Virus record (IMG/VR): IMGVR_UViG_3300050120_000230
Coordinates: 1-64,000 of that record
Direction: 5' to 3' (one strand)
Length of the DNA: 64,000 nucleotides
DNA from: a virus
Within the stretch, counting starts at the first letter, position 1. Each line of letters starts with the position of its first letter. Under the pieces are notes generated by a model. That model saw nothing but the letters and a program-made list of their open reading frames with translations. It was not told the origin of the DNA and did not search any database. The position numbers and the translations under genes were made by a program. Below, one piece after another: positions 8,286 through 15,978 of this stretch.

Positions 8286-8548
8286 TCCTTCGTGATGTCC
8301 CATGGTCTGATCTGAAGATCGGCCAAGGGGTTTCCGTCACGAGCACCACCGATGTGATGCTCGGCACCATCGTCCGACTCGAACGCGAACCCATGATCTG
8401 GATCGCGTGGAAAGACGGCAACCACCAAGAATATCACCAATCAGTTCTTCCGCATGTGGAATTGCTGGATGAAGTTGAACACGCCGGATCGCACGATTTT
8501 GATAAAATCTTGACCGACCGCGAATTTATTGACGCCGAAGGGGAATAA
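8282..8548 (+). CDS. Small SH3-like hypothetical protein
   Basis: 88 residues from a GTG overlapping the previous stop. The N-terminal half (SDLKIGQGVSVTSTTDVMLG, then IWIAWKDGNHQEY) has the pattern of small SH3-like barrel proteins found in T4-like phages; the C-terminus is acidic. Family link is tentative. Confidence 0.6.
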   Translation: MILRDVPWSDLKIGQGVSVTSTTDVMLGTIVRLEREPMIWIAWKDGNHQEYHQSVLPHVELLDEVEHAGSHDFDKILTDREFIDAEGE

Positions 8549-8568
8549 ATCTCGGGCGAGGCGGGTCA

Positions 8569-8576
8569 TATAAATA
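8569..8576 (+). promoter_or_regulatory. T4-type late promoter TATAAATA
   Basis: Exact match to the T4 late consensus octamer. Its last A is also the A of an in-frame ATG, so that ATG cannot be the start on a transcript from here; the start at 8603 lies 26 bases downstream with a GGAG site. Confidence 0.65.
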
Positions 8577-8602
8577 TGAAGTCTGTTCGGAGCCCCCGCC
8601 CC

Positions 8603-9160
8603 ATGGAAATGCGTCGCCTCATTGACCTGTCCACCCCGAGAAAACTCACCGAGAGTGAGCAACGAACCATTTTGAAACCCAAGCGCGGTAAAAATGGTCT
8701 TTTCATCGAAGTGAAAGATGCCAGCGCGGAGCGCGAGACGATTGAAAATCACAATCGCGAACGGTTCGCCAATCACTTCCACTACGCAGACAAATTCGCA
8801 GGGAATACGAACACCTTCGATGCCGAGGGCGACTACAACTGCGGGCGCTGCAACCAAGCGGACGACAAATATTGCCTGCTGCTGGATATCAAGTCCATCG
8901 ACCCGGCGGCTGGTAGCTGCGGAGATTGGGAGAACATCGACGCGGGCGATCCCGAGATGATGCTCAATGAGAAATCCCCGGAAGAAGCCGCCTATGGTGT
9001 TGCCGCGAACGGCAAGGGATTCGGATGCCATCGGTGCCCGTTCGCCAGTCGCGCGTTCGAACCCGACAGCCGAGGCCGGGACAAATATTGCGGCAAGGGC
9101 GATTTCCGGGTGTTCGACAATGCGTGCTGCTCTCTGAATGGCGCCGAACTCAAGAAATAA
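8603..9160 (+). CDS. Cys-rich protein, possible head-packaged protein
   Basis: 185 residues from ATG 8603 (GGAG ten bases upstream). Two Cys clusters, YNCGRCNQADDKYCLLL with a following GSCGDW, and GFGCHRCPFASRAFE followed by DKYCGKG and DNACC, suggest a zinc- or iron-sulfur-binding fold. The N-terminus MEMRRLIDLSTPRKLTESEQ resembles the capsid targeting sequences of its neighbours, with a possible cleavage site LTE/S, but the match is weaker. Driven by an exact late promoter. Function otherwise unknown; high-potential iron-sulfur-type proteins are one possibility. Confidence 0.6.
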   Translation: MEMRRLIDLSTPRKLTESEQRTILKPKRGKNGLFIEVKDASAERETIENHNRERFANHFHYADKFAGNTNTFDAEGDYNCGRCNQADDKYCLLLDIKSIDPAAGSCGDWENIDAGDPEMMLNEKSPEEAAYGVAANGKGFGCHRCPFASRAFEPDSRGRDKYCGKGDFRVFDNACCSLNGAELKK

Positions 9161-9230
9161 GTCGTTGACCAAATCCTTGACTTTCTAGCGATCACCGATA
9201 GGTTGCCCCTACACTATGTCGCGGGGTATC

Positions 9231-9596
9231 ATGTCCAAAATCGGTTTCGCCACTGTCGCTCTCGCCGCCTTGCTGCTCACAAGCTGTGAGGCCCCGGACA
9301 ACGGCCCGGAGAATGCCATGGGGCGAGCCAAAGGCTTCGTTGAAGGCATGGGTTGGAAGCCCACTCAAGTCGAGGTGCTCGCCGAGGGCAAGCCCTGCGC
9401 GAAAGCCGAATATGGCGTTCTGGTTCGCGAAGAGAAAGCCCCCATCGACCGGGTCGCGCTGGTGTGCGTGCCGCAAGCGTCCTACACGGTGACCACGGAC
9501 GGTGGTGTGCCGGTGCCCCGCGCGGTGCAATTCTCCGTCCCGGCGAACGTGGCTCCCGCGCCGCCGGAACCGGCTCCGGCCGAAGTCAGCAAGTAA
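9231..9596 (+). CDS. Predicted lipoprotein, 121 residues
   Basis: Signal sequence MSKIGFATVALAALLLTSCE with lipobox LTSC, so likely lipid-anchored and periplasm-facing. Pro/Ala-rich C-terminal tail. The ATG at 9231 has GGGG upstream; the in-frame ATG at 9216 would add five residues. The intergenic bases 9161-9230 hold TTGACC (9165) and TTGACT (9178) but no clear -10. One base separates it from the aminotransferase gene, so it heads that operon. Confidence 0.7.
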   Translation: MSKIGFATVALAALLLTSCEAPDNGPENAMGRAKGFVEGMGWKPTQVEVLAEGKPCAKAEYGVLVREEKAPIDRVALVCVPQASYTVTTDGGVPVPRAVQFSVPANVAPAPPEPAPAEVSK

Positions 9597-9597
9597 G

Positions 9598-10671
9598 ATG
9601 GCCACATCCACCCAATACAACCCGCAAGTCGAACTCAACAAGGTGCTGCTGAGCGCCGGGGTGAGCAAGACCGTCTACGCTCTCGTCACGCCGGAAACGG
9701 AAGCGACGAAGGCCGTGGCGTTCGGGGATGCGGGTAGCGCCGAGCGCGAGGAATATCTCGACCAGTTTCGGGATGCGTGGACCGGCAAGCAGGATCGTTT
9801 CCACGAAGAGTTCTTCGAAACTTGGGCCGAATGGTCGAAGCCGATGGTCGATCTCGACCGCAAGCTGTTCCCGTTCTTCTATCCGACCGCTGGGGCCAGC
9901 GAGCCGCTTCGTCATCTGATCTACGAGTTCGCCGCCCGGCGATACAAGCAGGGTGCTCTCGAACCGTTCATTCACGTCTTCGAGGGTGAATACGAAGGCT
10001 ACAAGGCTATGGCCGAAGCCGCCGGGCTCGAAGTGATCGAACATGATCGCGCCGACTGGGAAAATGTCGCCGATATTATGGGGCGGGCTGACGACAACCA
10101 CCTCTTCTTCCTGAGCCAGCCGTCCGCCATCGACGGCAACATCTGGGAAGACGCCCCGAAGTTTCTGGCGAAGATTTCCGAGCACATGGCGTGGAGCCAA
10201 TGGCCGGTCGATCCGAGGGTCGTGATGGACCTGACCTATGTCGGCGCCGTCGCCGATGTGAAGATGAAGTTCAACATGAACGAACCCTGCGTCCGCAACG
10301 TGGTGTTCAGTCTCTCCAAGCCGTTCGGCACCTATTACGACCGCATCGGCGGCGTGTTCTGCCGGTGGGAAGACGCGGGTCTGTTCGGCAACAAGTGGTT
10401 CAAAGGTCTCACCGGCCTTCGGATCGGCACGCTGATGATGCAGCGCCATCATGTGTTCGAACTGCCGCGCAAATATCTGCACTATCAGCACCTCGCCGCC
10501 GCGCACGCGAGCAAGGCTCTGGGATTTGAGTTCACCCCGGCCGATGTGTATCTTCTGGCCACGGCGCCTGCCGGAGGCGACTTGCCAATGGCCAACTACC
10601 TTCGACGGGCGGGAAAACTTCGAGTGTGTGTCACGCCCGCGATGGCCAAGATGATCGCGGAGAACGCGTAA
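9598..10671 (+). CDS. PLP-dependent aminotransferase-like enzyme (fold type I)
   Basis: 357 residues. Fold type I features in order: PTAGASEPLRHLIYEF (96-111) as the cofactor phosphate-binding turn, FEGEYEGYKAMAEAAG (128-143), LSQPSAIDGNIW (172-183) in place of the usual N-P-x-G segment, VVMDLTYVGA (208-217) with the Asp that holds the pyridine ring, and SLSKPFGTYYDRIGG (238-252) with K241 as the likely Schiff-base Lys. Arg in GLRIG (273-277) may bind the substrate carboxylate. Substrate unknown; amino acid or sugar transamination are possible. The gene overlaps the next by one base and sits in a packed operon with an HExxH protein, suggesting one pathway. Phage copies are uncommon; a role in nucleotide or surface modification is speculation. 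Confidence 0.75.
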   Translation: MATSTQYNPQVELNKVLLSAGVSKTVYALVTPETEATKAVAFGDAGSAEREEYLDQFRDAWTGKQDRFHEEFFETWAEWSKPMVDLDRKLFPFFYPTAGASEPLRHLIYEFAARRYKQGALEPFIHVFEGEYEGYKAMAEAAGLEVIEHDRADWENVADIMGRADDNHLFFLSQPSAIDGNIWEDAPKFLAKISEHMAWSQWPVDPRVVMDLTYVGAVADVKMKFNMNEPCVRNVVFSLSKPFGTYYDRIGGVFCRWEDAGLFGNKWFKGLTGLRIGTLMMQRHHVFELPRKYLHYQHLAAAHASKALGFEFTPADVYLLATAPAGGDLPMANYLRRAGKLRVCVTPAMAKMIAENA

Positions 10672-11012
10672 TGGCTTGGCTCCTGACCGCCGACATGGAC
10701 ACCGAAGGCCACGGACGAGAAGGCTTCTTGGACGGATGGCATGTCGTTGCCTTCAGCCGGAAACCGGCCGCGCTCAAAGCCAAGGCGAAAATCGAGGCGC
10801 TGATTTCTGAGATCAATGCAGCGGTTCACGATCTACAACCCTATGAGCGCGGAGAGGCAGTCGTCGAAACTCCGCAGTGGCGTGAACTCGTCGCCTCGTT
10901 CCCGAAAGCGTTCGGAGAATATCCCACCGCCTATTTCAATGAACACGATTTTTCGACGGACAGGGACTTCAACGTCCTGCTCGATGTCGTCCCCTTGGAG
11001 GTTCGTCGATGA
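10671..11012 (+). CDS. Hypothetical protein between aminotransferase and HExxH genes
   Basis: 113 residues starting MAWLLTADMDTEGHGREGFL. Start overlaps the aminotransferase stop (TAATG) and the end overlaps the next gene (ATGA). Mixed alpha/beta composition, no recognised motif. Tight coupling implies a shared function with its neighbours. Confidence 0.65.
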   Translation: MAWLLTADMDTEGHGREGFLDGWHVVAFSRKPAALKAKAKIEALISEINAAVHDLQPYERGEAVVETPQWRELVASFPKAFGEYPTAYFNEHDFSTDRDFNVLLDVVPLEVRR

Positions 11013-11845
11013 AGAACATTCAGTGCATCGCCGACAAGGCGGAAATCCACACGTTCGTCATGCGCTTGTGGAAAACGGATATGTTCCGTGAGTCTCATAG
11101 GGCTGGCGGGTTCATCTTCCGAGCCGTCGAGCGGTTCGCATGGCTTCCGCGCGTGTTCGCGGAGATGTCGAACGATCATCTGGAACGGGCTCACTTCTCG
11201 TCATGGTGGGGCGTGACGATGCTGCGCGAGGATTACACCAACCCGGTCATCCACGATCTCTATCTTCTGCACGAATTCTACCACGCCGCCCACATGCCCT
11301 ACATCCCGAACATCGGGAAGGCGGCCTTCGACGACAAGATGCAACGCAACGAACTCGAAGCGAGCGTCCTGTCCGAAATCGCGGTCTACTTCGAGATGCC
11401 CGGCCTACGCGAAGTGTCCTTCGATCACGACATCTACGCGGATCGGTTCCTCAACGACCCGGTCATGAACGTGCTCTGGAAGACCAACAAGGACGTGGCC
11501 GTCGAGACCATTCGCTCGATGCGTCGGGACGTGATGGTCAGCAAGCCCGAACACCTCATGGACCTGACGGAAAGCTGGATTCGTCGGTTTGCCGAGCAGA
11601 ACGCCATCTACTCGATTACGTGGTCGGATCGCTATCTGGAAGTCGAACGCCGGATGGCGGACTTGCAGACGCAGGCCGCCGCCGACCGGAACGATGCCCT
11701 GAAGTACCACGTCGATTGGATCATTCGCGAAGCCGAACGTGATCCACTGGACAACGTGCCTTTCCGTCAAGAGGCCGAACTGTTCGCTACGTTCTATTGG
11801 GCGAACAAGGAAAAATATTCGGTGGCAATGGCGAAGAACAAATGA
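11009..11845 (+). CDS. HExxH-containing protein, putative metallohydrolase
   Basis: 278 residues starting MKNIQCIADKAEIHTFVMRL. LLHEFYHAAHMPY (87-98) contains HEFYH, the zincin-type zinc-binding motif, and NELEASVLSEIAVYFEMP downstream offers a third Glu ligand, as in gluzincins. The remaining sequence is helical and unfamiliar. No signal peptide, so it acts in the cytoplasm. Coupled by overlaps to the aminotransferase cluster. It could be a peptidase or another metal-dependent enzyme; HExxH alone can occur by chance. Confidence 0.55.
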   Translation: MKNIQCIADKAEIHTFVMRLWKTDMFRESHRAGGFIFRAVERFAWLPRVFAEMSNDHLERAHFSSWWGVTMLREDYTNPVIHDLYLLHEFYHAAHMPYIPNIGKAAFDDKMQRNELEASVLSEIAVYFEMPGLREVSFDHDIYADRFLNDPVMNVLWKTNKDVAVETIRSMRRDVMVSKPEHLMDLTESWIRRFAEQNAIYSITWSDRYLEVERRMADLQTQAAADRNDALKYHVDWIIREAERDPLDNVPFRQEAELFATFYWANKEKYSVAMAKNK

Positions 11846-12033
11846 CCCGTTCCGAGGAATACCGCGCCAAGGCGGCCGAGATGCGCGACGAGGCGGCGAA
11901 GACGAACCTGCCGCTGGTGCGTCAACAGCATCTCATTGCCGCCAAGGTGTGGGACAGCATGGCCGACCGCGAAGATCATGCGATCCGCCAAGCCGACGAC
12001 CGTCGCGCGAGCATTCAAAAGGAACCGGGATGA
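11842..12033 (+). CDS. Small helical protein of a type common in Rhizobiales
   Basis: 63 residues: MTRSEEYRAKAAEMRDEAAK followed by a helix with ...HLIAAKVWDSMADRED. The ATG overlaps the previous stop (ATGA). Small proteins with this YRAKAAE...MA-R pattern are widespread in alphaproteobacterial chromosomes, so this is a hint to the host and perhaps to transfer from it. Function unknown. Confidence 0.65.
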   Translation: MTRSEEYRAKAAEMRDEAAKTNLPLVRQQHLIAAKVWDSMADREDHAIRQADDRRASIQKEPG

Positions 12034-12052
12034 CGTTTATGGTCACCGTCTG

Positions 12053-12514
12053 ATGGGAATGCCCTACGCCCTTCTGAAGCAAGACAAGCCCGAGGTTTTC
12101 GACCTTGGGAAGGGCGTTCGCATGGTCGGTTGGACCGAAGTGTTCGAACGCCGCTACGGGCCTCCCTTCAGCAATACCCCGGCGGACATTTTCAACATCT
12201 TCGGGTCGGACGACAAGGGCAATTTCTTGGAGCCGTTGCAGTCGCTCGATTTGGCGCTCCTGACCAAACGTCTCGAAAAATTCGATCACGGATATTCGGG
12301 CGAGGCGGCGGTTGTCGCCAAGCGGATCATCGACTGGATGGGTGACGATGTCTGCTATCTTTGCAACTACTGGGAAGAGCTTTCCGGCTGCATCGAGAGC
12401 CGCATGAGCGCGAAGAAAATCGCTGCCGAGTTCAACGATCTCGCCGTGAAACTTTCGGTCCCCATGGCCAAATACAAGGAAACCGGCGACGTGTGGGGCT
12501 CGGACCATGACTGA
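12053..12514 (+). CDS. Hypothetical protein, 153 residues
   Basis: Starts MGMPYALLKQDKPEVFDLGK (ATG 12053, in TGATG; ATG 12059 is an alternative). Contains RYGPPFSNTPADIFNIFGSD and a helical C-terminal half with two Cys (VCYLCNYWEELSGC). Not recognised. Overlaps the next gene by eight bases. Confidence 0.6.
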   Translation: MGMPYALLKQDKPEVFDLGKGVRMVGWTEVFERRYGPPFSNTPADIFNIFGSDDKGNFLEPLQSLDLALLTKRLEKFDHGYSGEAAVVAKRIIDWMGDDVCYLCNYWEELSGCIESRMSAKKIAAEFNDLAVKLSVPMAKYKETGDVWGSDHD

Positions 12515-12902
12515 AAAACTTCAGCGCACAAAATTCGCGATCTATGATCCCACGACGAAGCTCTTCGTTTCGAAGAAACGTGGCTATCTCCAAAACATTT
12601 GGACTGACCAGTTCGAAAACATTCAGAGCTATGCCATTCCGAGCAACGCACTCGAAATACAGCAGTGGGCGAAGTCCATGGCGCCTGCGGCCGAGATCAT
12701 CGAATTGACGATCACACTGGAATGGACCACTGCAAAGTCCGACTTCTCAATCGAAGACACGTCACAGTTCAAGAAGCACAAGGCGTTCTACGACAAGTTC
12801 CTTCCGGCGGTTGAGAAGGACGTGGACTCGCTGAGTGACGCCGACTGGAAGCGTTTCAAAAACGCTCGATATTTCCTTCAACGGGCAAAGGTCATCCCAT
12901 GA
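12507..12902 (+). CDS. Hypothetical protein, 131 residues
   Basis: Starts MTEKLQRTKFAIYDPTTKLF; reads as a small alpha/beta protein with a lysine-rich, acidic helical C-terminus. Overlaps both neighbours (eight and four bases). No recognised family. Confidence 0.6.
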   Translation: MTEKLQRTKFAIYDPTTKLFVSKKRGYLQNIWTDQFENIQSYAIPSNALEIQQWAKSMAPAAEIIELTITLEWTTAKSDFSIEDTSQFKKHKAFYDKFLPAVEKDVDSLSDADWKRFKNARYFLQRAKVIP

Positions 12903-13276
12903 GTTTCGCATCCGTGGCCTGTCCCGAGACCGATAAACCGTGTTCGGCTATCTCATGCGTAAATGCGGGAATTCCACTCTCGACGTGCATTCACCGTGGT
13001 GTCGAGCAGTTCGTCGGCCGCTCGCACGGTGATCCCCGGACGGAGATCATCTGGAAGAGCCTGCCCTACTATCCGCACGGCTTCATCGTGCCCGCGCTGA
13101 ACACACAGAATACGCCAACAGCGATCCTGAACTGGCTGGACGAAAACTGCGAGTTCGGCGACTGGGTGCGCTATTTCGGGACGTTCCGTTTCAAGTCGAA
13201 ACAAACGTCCGACTCGTTTCGTCTCTGGCTTCTCGAACAAGCTCGCCCTGACTTGAAGAAAGTTCTCGCAGCCTGA
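12899..13276 (+). CDS. Hypothetical Cys-containing protein with FKL-type C-terminus
   Basis: 125 residues starting MSFASVACPETDKPCSAISC; four or five Cys lie in the first 35 residues, possibly a metal site. The C-terminal part (NWLDENCEFGDWVRYFGTFR, then SDSFRLWLLEQ) resembles the ends of the small proteins at 18529, 40871 and 56450. Ends in TGATG shared with the next gene. Confidence 0.6.
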   Translation: MSFASVACPETDKPCSAISCVNAGIPLSTCIHRGVEQFVGRSHGDPRTEIIWKSLPYYPHGFIVPALNTQNTPTAILNWLDENCEFGDWVRYFGTFRFKSKQTSDSFRLWLLEQARPDLKKVLAA

Positions 13277-13428
13277 TGTTCATGCGCTGGCGCCTTCCCA
13301 AGCGGTTCTGGGGTCATCCTGACAACTGGAACGATGCGGCGTGGGACGAATACATGGATCGCGGCATGAGCGGTCACTGGTATGATCGGCTCGTATGCTG
13401 GTGGAGAGGGTGGGAAAAGAGTGTCTAG
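13276..13428 (+). CDS. Trp-rich small protein, 50 residues
   Basis: From the ATG in TGATG: MFMRWRLPKRFWGHPDNWND, then AAWDEYMDRGMSGHWYDRLV and CWWRGWEKSV. Eight Trp in 50 residues. Strong coupling to the previous stop supports expression. Function unknown. Confidence 0.55.
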   Translation: MFMRWRLPKRFWGHPDNWNDAAWDEYMDRGMSGHWYDRLVCWWRGWEKSV

Positions 13429-13630
13429 GCCAGAACTGCATCTGCAAGTCGTTCGCGAAGCGGTTGTCGAGAAACTGTCGCTGGGCGGCGAAGTAGTATC
13501 CGACGCGGGCGTTGATCGGATCGTCGATCAAGTGATGACAATGCTGGAAAGCAAAGCTATCGGGACCATTGCCGAGTTGCACGCCGGTATTGACGCAGCC
13601 ATCGCGAAAGAACTCGGGCGCGGCAACTGA
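13421..13630 (+). CDS. Hypothetical helical protein, 69 residues
   Basis: GTG at 13421 starts MSRPELHLQVVREAVVEKLS, overlapping the previous gene by eight bases; a longer start at 13382 is inside that gene and has no binding site. Helix-rich, acidic. Not recognised. Last gene before a promoter. Confidence 0.55.
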   Translation: MSRPELHLQVVREAVVEKLSLGGEVVSDAGVDRIVDQVMTMLESKAIGTIAELHAGIDAAIAKELGRGN

Positions 13631-13635
13631 TATTG

Positions 13636-13663
13636 TTGACAGCATGGAAACCTGTGAGATCAT
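13636..13663 (+). promoter_or_regulatory. Sigma70-like promoter
   Basis: TTGACA (13636-13641), 16-base spacer, GATCAT (13658-13663), reading into the gene at 13687. The -10 box lies within a perfect palindrome, which suggests repression by a dimeric regulator. Confidence 0.6.
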
Positions 13664-13672
13664 CTGATCTCA
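13655..13672. promoter_or_regulatory. Operator-like palindrome over the -10 box
   Basis: TGAGATCATCTGATCTCA: perfect 8-base arms with a TC centre. It covers the -10 box of the 13636 promoter; as RNA it could also form a short hairpin just upstream of the AGGAG ribosome binding site at 13676. Confidence 0.6.
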
Positions 13673-13686
13673 CATAGGAGCCCTGC

Positions 13687-13956
13687 ATGACCAAATCCGT
13701 TTCTTACATGCCGAGCGTTTTCTGGGTCGCCACGGTTCACCGCGACTCCGAGACGATTCCGATGAGCCTCTGTTCGATGATTTCTGATCTTTGGGGCCGA
13801 GACATCGAAACGGTGAAAACGGACGTGGCCGAGCGGATCGTCATTCTCCGTAAGCGCCACCGCGCGGTGGAAATCGCCCATCATGAAGAAATCTCGTTCG
13901 GTGTTGCCGAACGGCGTGCGGAGCAGGAAGCCAACACGAAGGTCGAATTCGCATGA
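13687..13956 (+). CDS. Hypothetical protein, 89 residues
   Basis: Starts MTKSVSYMPSVFWVATVHRD; good AGGAG site upstream. Charged helical C-terminus. First of three overlapping genes (13687, 13953, 14243) under the operator-bearing promoter. Not recognised. Confidence 0.65.
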   Translation: MTKSVSYMPSVFWVATVHRDSETIPMSLCSMISDLWGRDIETVKTDVAERIVILRKRHRAVEIAHHEEISFGVAERRAEQEANTKVEFA

Positions 13957-14243
13957 ATACCTGCAACATTGAGCAAGGCGCCGAAGGTCCGGTGTTCGCC
14001 TGTGCCTATGAGAACATGGGCAAGGCGCTCTATGAGACTTCGAGCCGACTGACGCCGCGCATCGTGGTCGCCGACAAGATCGGCGACGGTAGTGCTGGTG
14101 TCGAGATCGCCATCGAGTATTCGGAAAGGTCCGATCACACCAACAAGCACATCGTCTTGGCACCGGTTTTCACCCCCGCCATGGCCCGGCAATTCGCAGC
14201 GCGCCTGATGGAAGCTGCCAATGAAGCTGAACAGGTGGTCTGA
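13953..14243 (+). CDS. Hypothetical protein, 96 residues
   Basis: ATGA overlap with the previous gene; starts MNTCNIEQGAEGPVFACAYE. C-terminal helix MARQFAARLMEAANEAEQVV. Reads like a small alpha/beta protein; no family recognised. Confidence 0.6.
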   Translation: MNTCNIEQGAEGPVFACAYENMGKALYETSSRLTPRIVVADKIGDGSAGVEIAIEYSERSDHTNKHIVLAPVFTPAMARQFAARLMEAANEAEQVV

Positions 14244-14656
14244 TGATCGTATGCGTAGAAGAATGCACCGAAACTAAGATCGGCCAAACCCCCGGCACGC
14301 CCGAGGGCTGGCGTGACTCGCGCGACTATGCGCGAGACTCTTCCACTAGTTTCATCCGCGTTGATCGGCTTGCCGCCAACAACCCGCTGCGTGTGGCTAT
14401 CGAACACGCCATTGCATGGCAACGGGAGATGGGTGACGAGCGGATGAACTACGACTATGACGGCGAACTGCCGTATCCCTATTCGTCTTCAATTTACGCG
14501 AACACCAACGGCGCGAGCGACTCCGAGGTGTTCGTGGAAGACCACGAGTTTCCCCTGATGGTGGAAGCCAGCATTCGTCTCTGCATCGAGGAAGATGGGG
14601 CAGTCGTTCGCCAGTTGCGCGAAGCTGACGTTCGCAAGTGCATCGAGAACGGTTGA
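14243..14656 (+). CDS. Hypothetical protein, 137 residues
   Basis: Starts MIVCVEECTETKIGQTPGTP, sharing one base with the previous stop. Tyr/Asp-rich middle (MNYDYDGELPYPYSSSIYAN). No recognised motif. Confidence 0.6.
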   Translation: MIVCVEECTETKIGQTPGTPEGWRDSRDYARDSSTSFIRVDRLAANNPLRVAIEHAIAWQREMGDERMNYDYDGELPYPYSSSIYANTNGASDSEVFVEDHEFPLMVEASIRLCIEEDGAVVRQLREADVRKCIENG

Positions 14657-14681
14657 CTTAATCTCTTTGGTCAACCATTCT
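14653..14681 (+). promoter_or_regulatory. Possible sigma70-like promoter with GGTCAACC
   Basis: TTGACT (14653-14658), 17-base spacer, CATTCT (14676-14681). The spacer contains the recurring palindrome TGGTCAACCA (14668-14677). The -10 is poor, so this is tentative. Confidence 0.35.
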
Positions 14682-14706
14682 CCCATAGCTTAGCTTGGGG
14701 GTTCAA

Positions 14707-14979
14707 ATGGCTAAATGGCGGGATATTTTCAAAGGCATCGGAACATGTATTCTACTGCTTTTCGCTTTCCTGATACTTCGGTCGTGTGATCCAGACGTAG
14801 AGATCAAGCGGGCACAGGCACGAGCCGATGATGCATATGCCCTAGCGGACGAAGCACGAGTAAAGCAAGAAGACGCTGAAAATCGGTTGGCTGATACTGA
14901 GACAAAGCTAAAGGATGCAGATGACCGATTAACGGCTATCGAGCAAAAAATCTGCGGAGGGAGCACCTGTGATGAGTAA
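14707..14979 (+). CDS. Membrane-anchored coiled-coil protein, spanin-like
   Basis: 90 residues from ATG 14707 (GGGGGT site). An N-terminal membrane helix (GTCILLLFAFLILRSC) is followed by a long coiled coil (AQARADDAYALADEARVKQE and on to about residue 82) and a Cys-containing tail. This is the layout of inner-membrane spanins (Rz type), and the next overlapping gene is exported. But the partner lacks a lipobox, so the spanin reading is only a possibility. Confidence 0.6.
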   Translation: MAKWRDIFKGIGTCILLLFAFLILRSCDPDVEIKRAQARADDAYALADEARVKQEDAENRLADTETKLKDADDRLTAIEQKICGGSTCDE

Positions 14980-15502
14980 TCGGATGTTCAAGACAATTCT
15001 CATCGCCGGTGCGGTTCTGATGCTCGCGGCCCCAGTCCATGCGTTAGAACGCGATGGCTTCCGTGTCGGAATGACGTTTGACGAGGCCCAAAAAACTGTG
15101 CCGCTTGGCTACTCTCTCAAGCTTCTTCCGAATGCCACTTCTATTTTCCAAGCCTACATTCCCATAAATGATAGGCAAGACGTGTTTGGTAGCCTCGCGT
15201 TTTGTCGTGGCCATTTGATTTCCTATGCCAGCCCAAATATTAACGTGGACGGCGAATACATCAACGAAGTTGAGAGGGCGATTTCTATCTATGGCTCCCA
15301 GCCCAGAACAAAAGTAATTAGTTCTTCGTGGTCTGGTAGAGGCGGCGGCACGATCCAAACTATGTCGTTGACTTGGACTCTGGTTTCCGGCGAGCAATAT
15401 GAAATTGATCTACTTCCCCAAGGCCACGATTCATATGGTAACGTTAGTCACATAGCGTCGGCCTTCGTCCGCATCGCTGCACAAAATACCCGTTGTAGCT
15501 GA
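14972..15502 (+). CDS. Exported protein with signal peptide, 176 residues
   Basis: ATG at 14972 (GGAGGG upstream) overlaps the coiled-coil gene by eight bases. Signal peptide MFKTILIAGAVLMLAAPVHA cleaved by signal peptidase I; the mature part is beta-rich with two Cys that could form a disulfide. Pairing with a membrane coiled-coil protein suggests a periplasmic complex. Not recognised. Confidence 0.65.
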   Translation: MSNRMFKTILIAGAVLMLAAPVHALERDGFRVGMTFDEAQKTVPLGYSLKLLPNATSIFQAYIPINDRQDVFGSLAFCRGHLISYASPNINVDGEYINEVERAISIYGSQPRTKVISSSWSGRGGGTIQTMSLTWTLVSGEQYEIDLLPQGHDSYGNVSHIASAFVRIAAQNTRCS

Positions 15503-15507
15503 AAATA

Positions 15508-15536
15508 TTGACCACGGTTGGGCGAACAGGTAACTT
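15508..15536 (+). promoter_or_regulatory. Sigma70-like promoter
   Basis: TTGACC (15508-15513), 17-base spacer, TAACTT (15531-15536), reading into the small basic gene at 15567. Confidence 0.5.
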
Positions 15537-15566
15537 GAGAGCATAGCTCATCAAGGATATATTCAA

Positions 15567-15698
15567 ATGACTACCTCTAAAAAAGATGCCAGCAAAGCTG
15601 GCAAAATCCTGCGCGAAAGCAAGGATAAAGACATGAAGAGCGTCGCGGCTTCTGATTTGGCCCAGACGAAACGAAATACCACGAAGAAAAAGAAATGA
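15567..15698 (+). CDS. Small lysine-rich protein, 43 residues
   Basis: MTTSKKDASKAGKILRESKD, then KDMKSVAASDLAQTKRNTTK and KKK. Very basic and hydrophilic, like small nucleic-acid-binding or AT-hook-free DNA-associated proteins. AAGGA lies 13-9 bases upstream and the stop overlaps the next start (ATGA). Function inferred only from charge. Confidence 0.6.
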   Translation: MTTSKKDASKAGKILRESKDKDMKSVAASDLAQTKRNTTKKKK

Positions 15699-15952
15699 TC
15701 GGTTCGCGCATCACAACTCTCTTGGGTGTGGGTTCCATCCAAAAGATTAACGGAAGCATCGCAACCGTGAAATTGGACGAAGCCATGAAAGTCATGGCGA
15801 CCCAAGAAATCTTTGACACGGTTGATGTGAATACCGCCGAAGAACCTCGTGTGGGAATTTATATGGCCGTGCTACCGGTCTTAAATAATCCGCCGCCCGG
15901 TGACCTTGGCGATCAACTCTATCATAAGGCCAGTCTCCGGCGTCTCGCGTAA
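15695..15952 (+). CDS. Hypothetical protein, 85 residues
   Basis: Starts MIGSRITTLLGVGSIQKING; overlaps the lysine-rich gene by four bases. Mostly beta with a C-terminal basic tail. Not recognised. Confidence 0.6.
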   Translation: MIGSRITTLLGVGSIQKINGSIATVKLDEAMKVMATQEIFDTVDVNTAEEPRVGIYMAVLPVLNNPPPGDLGDQLYHKASLRRLA

Positions 15953-15966
15953 GGAAACCCCTTTTC

Positions 15967-15973
15967 ATAAATA
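15967..15973 (+). promoter_or_regulatory. T4-type late promoter motif (ATAAATA)
   Basis: Five bases before the ATG at 15979, i.e. exactly where a T4-like late promoter would place transcription start on the A of the start codon. Confidence 0.6.
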
Positions 15974-15978
15974 CTCGT

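Noticed and set aside
9165-9215. Promoter for the aminotransferase operon
   Set aside because: TTGACC (9165) and TTGACT (9178) are present but no -10 box of fair quality lies 15-18 bases further, so I did not list it.
12030-12053. Seven-codon frame ATG to TGA between two genes
   Set aside because: Too short to support; noted only because its stop overlaps the ATG at 12053 and could couple translation.
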